From Sequoia sempervirens (taxonomy: Eukaryota; Streptophyta; Pinopsida; Cupressales; Cupressaceae): DNA of 64,000 bases. Shown here one piece after another: positions 58,936-64,000 of this stretch (position 1 is the first letter of the stretch; every line of letters starts with the position of its first letter). A model generated the notes under the pieces. It saw only the letters and a list, made by a program, of their open reading frames with translations. It was not told the origin of the DNA and did not search any database. The DNA lies in NCBI GenBank assembly GCA_007258455.2, contig VDFB02254908.1:1-64000 (forward strand), read 5' to 3'. The position numbers and the translations under genes are program-made.

Positions 58936-60010
58936 TGTGGATGCTAAATCTGCATTTGGCTCAAAAATAAACAAACATGAGTACCGTTAGTTAAATCAAG
59001 CAAACCAAATATAGCATTCGTATGAAATAATAGATCATGTTATCTATGAAAACAAAGTAAGTTATCAAAATAAACTAAGTGAAATCATAAGAAAACAAGA
59101 GTCAAATTCTATCCCATAGTGGATTGGTGCTTCTATGGAAAGAAGCCCTTTCCCAATGCTTTGCTAAGCTCCATGATATTGATGATATGAAACTGTTTTG
59201 AAGATGATATGAGGTGGGAAAAATCAGTTCTCAATTGAAGAGAGTGACTTTGCATGAGATTGTGGAGATGAAATGCTACGATTGTGGAGGATTTGTTGAA
59301 GAATGAATCCTTCTATTTATAAAATGTCAAATGCTAAGAGTGCTCAAGAGAGAGCAATGTGGGATAAAGATTTGACCAATGAGAAGAGGCCACTTGTCAA
59401 CTTGTGATAGGTTGAGGAATGAGCACATTTTGGTCAATGTGCCAAAGAGGGGGAGATTCAAATTTGAATTTGAGAGTTAAATGTTGAGTTTGACATTTGC
59501 AAGAGACATGTAAGAGCCATGTAAGGGCTCATAAATGCTTTGTTGGATGTACATGTCAACTTGTTTTTGAATTCAAATTTGAGGGAATATTCCTCAAAGA
59601 TGCCATGTTGAGGGAAAATGATTAATTTATAAATGAATTAAAATGCTTTATTGGTGCAAGTGGGAAAAGCTAAAGGATGTGATGGGTGATTAGATTAGGT
59701 TAATCAGGATTAGATTATCTTAGATGATGTTAGATGTTTTGACCCATTTGACTTAGATATTTGGATTTAAATTAAATCAAAGGGAGATGAAAGGTAACTT
59801 CAGTTTTAATTAAATAAAGGTTTGATTTATTTAATTAAAAGGATGATGATAGGCTTAAATTAAATGAAGTTAATTTATTTAATTTAAATAAATGACCTTA
59901 GGAGATTGAAATTAATGAACTTGATTTACCTGATGAATGGTTGAACATTAATTTGATTTAATGAGTGGATGAATATGATGCTATGCTAATTTCACGTGTG
60001 TATAGGTACA
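58936..60010 (-). repeat. 5' LTR of minus-strand family-2 relative
   Basis: 1075 bp, on the minus strand TGTACCTATA...AGCATCCACA. It shares blocks with 44279-45297, and has a TATA-like ATTTTATAAATAGAAGG near 59315. Confidence 0.75.
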
Positions 60011-60531
60011 CTTTAACACAACACCAAACATAACTTTAAAATTTACCCCTCAACATGGGCCCACCATGGCCTAGCTCCAACATATCATGCATCACTGAAA
60101 TCAATGAGAGAATGGAGATAAATATGTAATAATGAGCAAAAAAAAAAATGAAGCATTGAACATCACTGAAGAAATGAGACATGGGAGACCATTTATGATG
60201 ATTGGAAATGGGAAGCACACACCATTGTGCCATTGTTGAAGTATGAGGGGAATGTCAAGGTCCTTTGGTGACAGGAAATAGAAAATAGAGAAACCCATAG
60301 TCACCGCCAAATTCACAATAGTAGCTCCCTCATCATTCATGACTACTGGCAGCATCAACTACTTGAATTGGACTTTCAACATTTGACGAATTTTCTTCTC
60401 TTTACTTTTTTTTGAGCTATGGCAGTATCATACAAATGTTTGTAGAAGTTACTATGCTCTCTATTCTAGGTCATAGAAGAGTGATTGAACTCCTTAAGTT
60501 TTTTAGTGAGGAAAACTTCCCAGTGATGCCT
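60011..60531. other. Intergenic DNA, no gene recognised
   Basis: No supported coding frame. Sequences such as catcactgaa recur and link it to the tandem duplication on its right. Confidence 0.4.
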
Positions 60532-61874
60532 TCAAATAATCTGAACCATCATGCATCACCATAATGAACTTGAAGTTGAAGATGTTTTCAATAATGAGCA
60601 AAGTTGGTGATGGGATGAAACTTAGACACATGGCTACCATACCATTTCCTTCCACTTACTTCTATTGCTCATTTCTGAAACTAGAAAAGGTCTTGAAATA
60701 TTTCAGCGATGTTATGATATAAAACAGTACAACACCCATTGGTTGTCACTCAAGTGAGATAGAAGGTTTGAAGAACTTCAATGATAGGTGATGTAAAGGG
60801 AGACCATAGCCCATCACTCATCACTAAAATGGAACAAAAGGTTTGAAGGACTTTAGCTATAGGAAATAAAAAGGGAAATTAGGGCCCATTGCTTGTCACT
60901 GAAATGAAACCGCTAATAAAGAAAACTTCAGGGATGGACGATCACTTAAGTGAATGAAGATTTGCACATGCAAATAAGAAGTTTTAAGAAATTGACCATG
61001 TTACAATGAGACAAAAAAAATCCCTGAAGGATTTAGACCATGTGAATTCAAGAATACAAATGCTTTGTAAGGTCAATCAATTAACCTTAGCATAAAAGTA
61101 TTCCTCACCTAGGCAACAAAGGTTGGTAACTTCATGAGATATAATGGTTCAAGAGGCTCCCTTGGGCACATAGGAAATAATTCATGATAAAGCAATGAAC
61201 CAACTCAAATAATCCAAACCATCACGTGTTGCCATAATGAGCTTGAAGTTGAAGATGTTTTCTGCGATGAGAAAACTGGTGATGGGATGAAACCTAGAAA
61301 CGTGGCTACCATACCATTTCCTTCCACTTCTATTGCTCATCACTGAAACTAGAAAAGGTCCAAAATATTTTAGTGATGATAGGATACAAAACACTACAAC
61401 ACCCATCGGTTGTCACTAAAGTGATATAGAAGGTTTGAAGAACTTCAGTAATAGGTGATGTAAAGGTAGACCATAGCCCATCGCTCATTAGTTAAATGGA
61501 ACAAAAGGTTTTAAGGACTTTAGTGATAGGCGATGAAAAGGGAAACTAGGGCCCATTGCTTGTCACTGAAATGAAACCGCTAACAAAGAAAACTTCAGGG
61601 ATGGATGATCACTTAAGTGAATGATGATTTTCACATGCAAATAAGAAGTTTTAAGAAAGTGGCCATGTTACAATGACACAAAAAATCCCTGAAGGATTTA
61701 GACCATGTGAATTCAAGAATATAGATGCTTTGTAAGGTCAATCAATTAACCTTAGCATAAAAGTATTCCTCACCTAGGCAACAAAGGTCGATAACTTCAT
61801 GAGATTTAATGGCTCAAGAGGCTCCCCTGGGCACATATGCAATAATTCATGACAAAGCAATGAACCAACTCAAA
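60532..61874. repeat. 673-bp tandem duplication
   Basis: Unit 1 (60532-61204) and unit 2 (61205-61874) share long blocks such as gaagttgaagatgttttc, gggcccattgcttgtcactg and ttagcataaaagtattcctc. Divergence is around ten percent by eye. No protein frame is conserved between the units. Confidence 0.88.
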
Positions 61875-61888
61875 ATTCTCAATTTTTT

Positions 61889-62821
61889 TGTGAGCTCTAC
61901 TAGTACACAAATCAATATTCATTTGTTGAAGATGAGAGTAATCATGTAAAGTTTGGTGGTTTATGAAGAGTTGAATATTGTATTGTAAGAAATAAACAAA
62001 GTTATTGGTTTATGCTTGAATTGCATGACAAGTCCCTAGATTGAGATTGTAGAGTGAATGCATTGTTGATTGGAGATAGTAGAGTGTTGTAGCAAGGATG
62101 AATAAATATAGTATTCAAATGTGTAACATAAATTTTATTTGATGGAAGTGGATCCATAGTTCTCCAAAATGTGAGGTATTTATAGGAGAAAATGGATAAT
62201 CAAGGGCTAAGATTGGCTTAATCAATCAATGGTCAAGATGGAAAGAAAGTTGAAGAAATGGATCAGGATTCTCATCAATAGATGAGAATTGAATATCACA
62301 TAGATCAAAGAATCAATCAATGATCCTCAATGAATCAAACAAACAAACTTTCAAAATTGTTACAAAGTTTGTTAGGACAAAATATTCTATTTTTGGAGCC
62401 AAATAGAAGAATATTCCAAGGGAATATTCCATATGCAAGTGGATGGATGAGGGAAATTAGTAATTAGTTAATGAAAAATAAGTTTTAATAATTAAATAAT
62501 TATCTTATTTAATGAAAGGGGTCAAGTGACATTTAATTAAATGATTTTAGATTATTCAATTAAATGAGAGGAAACAAGGGGGCTTAATTGAAATATTTTG
62601 CATTATCTAATTAAACAATATGAAATGTAAGTGTGAAAGGGTAGGAATTAACCTAATTAAAATGATTAGTTTAAAAGATGAAAATTATGCATTTAATTAA
62701 ATAACTAAGATTATTTTATTAAACAGTTGAAAAGAAGATGAATTTTAGGATGAAATGTTGTTAGTAATAAAATTCAAGTCTATAATATGTAATACCATTC
62801 AGGACAATTTAAGTGTCTACA
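61889..62821 (-). repeat. LTR-like block, minus strand, probably solo
   Basis: On the minus strand it starts TGTAGACACTTAAATTGTCC (62821), contains an AT-rich body and a CTATAAATACCTCAC promoter near 62200, and seems to end at GCTCACA (61889). The TGTAGAC start is shared with the family-2 LTR. No primer site or polypurine tract adjoins it, and no clear target duplication was found, so the borders are tentative. Confidence 0.5.
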
Positions 62822-64000
62822 AAATGGTTTTTAAAATTGATTTTTACTTTTTATTATTAAACAAAGTTCTATTGGGTCCCTCTCTATTAAGAAAAGAATA
62901 AAATAAATAATCCACAATGGTTTCTAGAGATAAAAATTGACTACTTCATAATTTCCATTCTATAATGCCAACTCATTTTAGTGTCCATCTATTCATATGT
63001 TTTGGGATTCATTTATCTCATTCCCAAGCCTTAAAAACTTTGGTCAAGATGATGTGTAAACTCTATCATAATTTGATCTCTACAATTTTTAAATTTGCTA
63101 AGAAATTATGTTCATTTAGACACTATATGATGCAACATGACCTTGCACACCATGACAAGTTTACATTGTGATCCATGTGAATAACTATGATTAAATGGAA
63201 AAGGGTTGAGGGATAAAGTAGAATTAAATATTGGATGGTAAGGTAATGCGGATTAATTAACCTAAATTAATTAATTTAGCTGGAGGATTTTTTGATAAGT
63301 TTGGCTTTGAGTAAATTAATATAAATCTATTTAATTAAAGTGGTGGATAATTAATTAAATAAATAAATAATATTTAATTAATTAATGGCTAAGGTAAGGT
63401 GGGATAAAGGTGACATTTCTCTAAGAATATGATGCTTCCACAATAATCTTGGTATTTCTATAAGAATTTTATCTTCATTGTGTTGCAATTGGGAAAAGCA
63501 TCTCTTCCCAACCCCACAAACCATTGTAGAGAAGCATCTTTCACTATTGTTATAAATAGTTTGAGTTTGTGAATTTTTTTGTATAGTTATAACTTTGGCA
63601 TAGCACATCAAACTCAAAATGTATAGCTCCTCTGTAACCAACCCATAAAAGATAGAAAGTGTTGAAGGGGGTATGTTCTTTAAAGTAGCAACCCTTTCTT
63701 TGTTGGCTATAGGAAACTCAAATGTTACATGCTTTGGTGGGTCTTATACTACTGCATTAGCCATGATGCTTATGTGTATGTGGGAAGTCTCCTCTCTATC
63801 TAGTGTAGGTATTGGTGTTAGGAATGATTCTTCTTCAAGAATACCCTCACTCTATTCACTATGTTCATGAGTATCTTCTTAGTAGTCATGTTATCAGTAG
63901 TCTCAAAGGATAAGTTATAGGCTTTAGAAAACATTTATCCTATAGGGGGGTATGTGTAGGATCATGATGGTCCAAAAAGTGGCAATATGATGGGTATGTG
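62822..64000. other. AT-rich DNA at the right edge
   Basis: TTAATTAA-rich sequence (63240-63390) followed by GTTATAAATAGTTTGAG (about 63549) looks like another plus-strand LTR with its promoter, but no second copy or border is available. No gene is recognised. Confidence 0.35.

Larger units (their letters stand above)
58645..60010 (-). mobile_element. 5' end of a family-2-related element, minus strand
   Basis: On the minus strand it has an LTR (60010 to 58936), a primer site (58932 to 58916) and about 270 bp of leader before element B cuts it off at 58645. The LTR is inverted relative to 44279-45297 and related in sequence. The rest of this element is not found left of element B. Confidence 0.7.

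Noticed and set aside
61889..62821. Full-length element on the minus strand around the TGTAGAC LTR-like block
   Set aside because: No polypurine tract at 62822 onward and no primer site below 61889 could be found, so only a probable solo LTR is reported.
1..64000. CRISPR arrays, bacterial operons, rRNA or intact tRNA genes
   Set aside because: None was seen. The content is that of plant nuclear repeats; tandem repeats present here lack the regular short spacers of CRISPR arrays.

Overview
The window looks like nuclear intergenic DNA from a seed plant. It is AT-rich, almost free of intact genes, and filled with old, nested LTR retrotransposons. The only host-gene traces are broken plant-type fragments: an O-GlcNAc transferase SECRET AGENT (SEC) TPR region, a PPR protein, and an exon resembling an ARID-HMG protein. 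The very degraded but structurally complete elements and the low gene density would suit a large gymnosperm (conifer-like) genome; that placement is inference, not proof. All calls come from reading the sequence by eye; no search was run.

Layout. 1-10050: a compact gag-only LTR element (called family 1 here) lies on the minus strand and is split by a plus-strand copy of the same family (2013-8855). 10051-12284: the 3' part of another plus-strand LTR element with Tat-like 3' non-coding repeats. 12285-25217: low-density DNA with tandem duplications, an inverted pair of ARID-like exon fragments (13930-15735), a SEC pseudogene (18270-18975), a PPR pseudogene (21156-21495), a Copia-type solo LTR with perfect target-site duplication (23622-24017) and a minus-strand Copia-type 5' LTR with primer-binding site (24749-25217). 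About 25.6-31.7 kb plus 43.2-45.3 kb: a non-autonomous element (family 2) with one about 1008-codon degenerate reading frame and a 3' LTR at 44279-45297.

Two related Ty3/gypsy elements dominate the right half. Element A (31732-43175) has both LTRs and perfect 5-bp duplications (ACCAT), and sits inside family 2. Element B (47247-58644) is its diverged sister and lacks a duplication. Both have a tRNA-Asp-like primer site, gag, a DLGA-type protease, reverse transcriptase, RNase H and a D,D35E integrase with a GPY motif and no chromodomain. A third long reading frame (ORF3) lies between integrase and the 3' LTR, an arrangement like the Athila branch. Both are dead: A by frameshifts and stops, B by in-frame stops plus changed catalytic residues (YMDD to YLDE; integrase Asp to Asn). 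A family-2 LTR in inverted orientation (58936-60010) follows B. The right end holds a 673-bp tandem duplication, an LTR-like block and AT-rich DNA.

Most notable: in both A and B a perfect hairpin followed by a second copy of the polypurine tract lies just upstream of ORF3, suggesting an internal priming or regulatory module for that gene. Also notable are the family-2 reading frame with internal protein repeats and no recognised domain, and the insertion of family 1 into itself in the opposite orientation.
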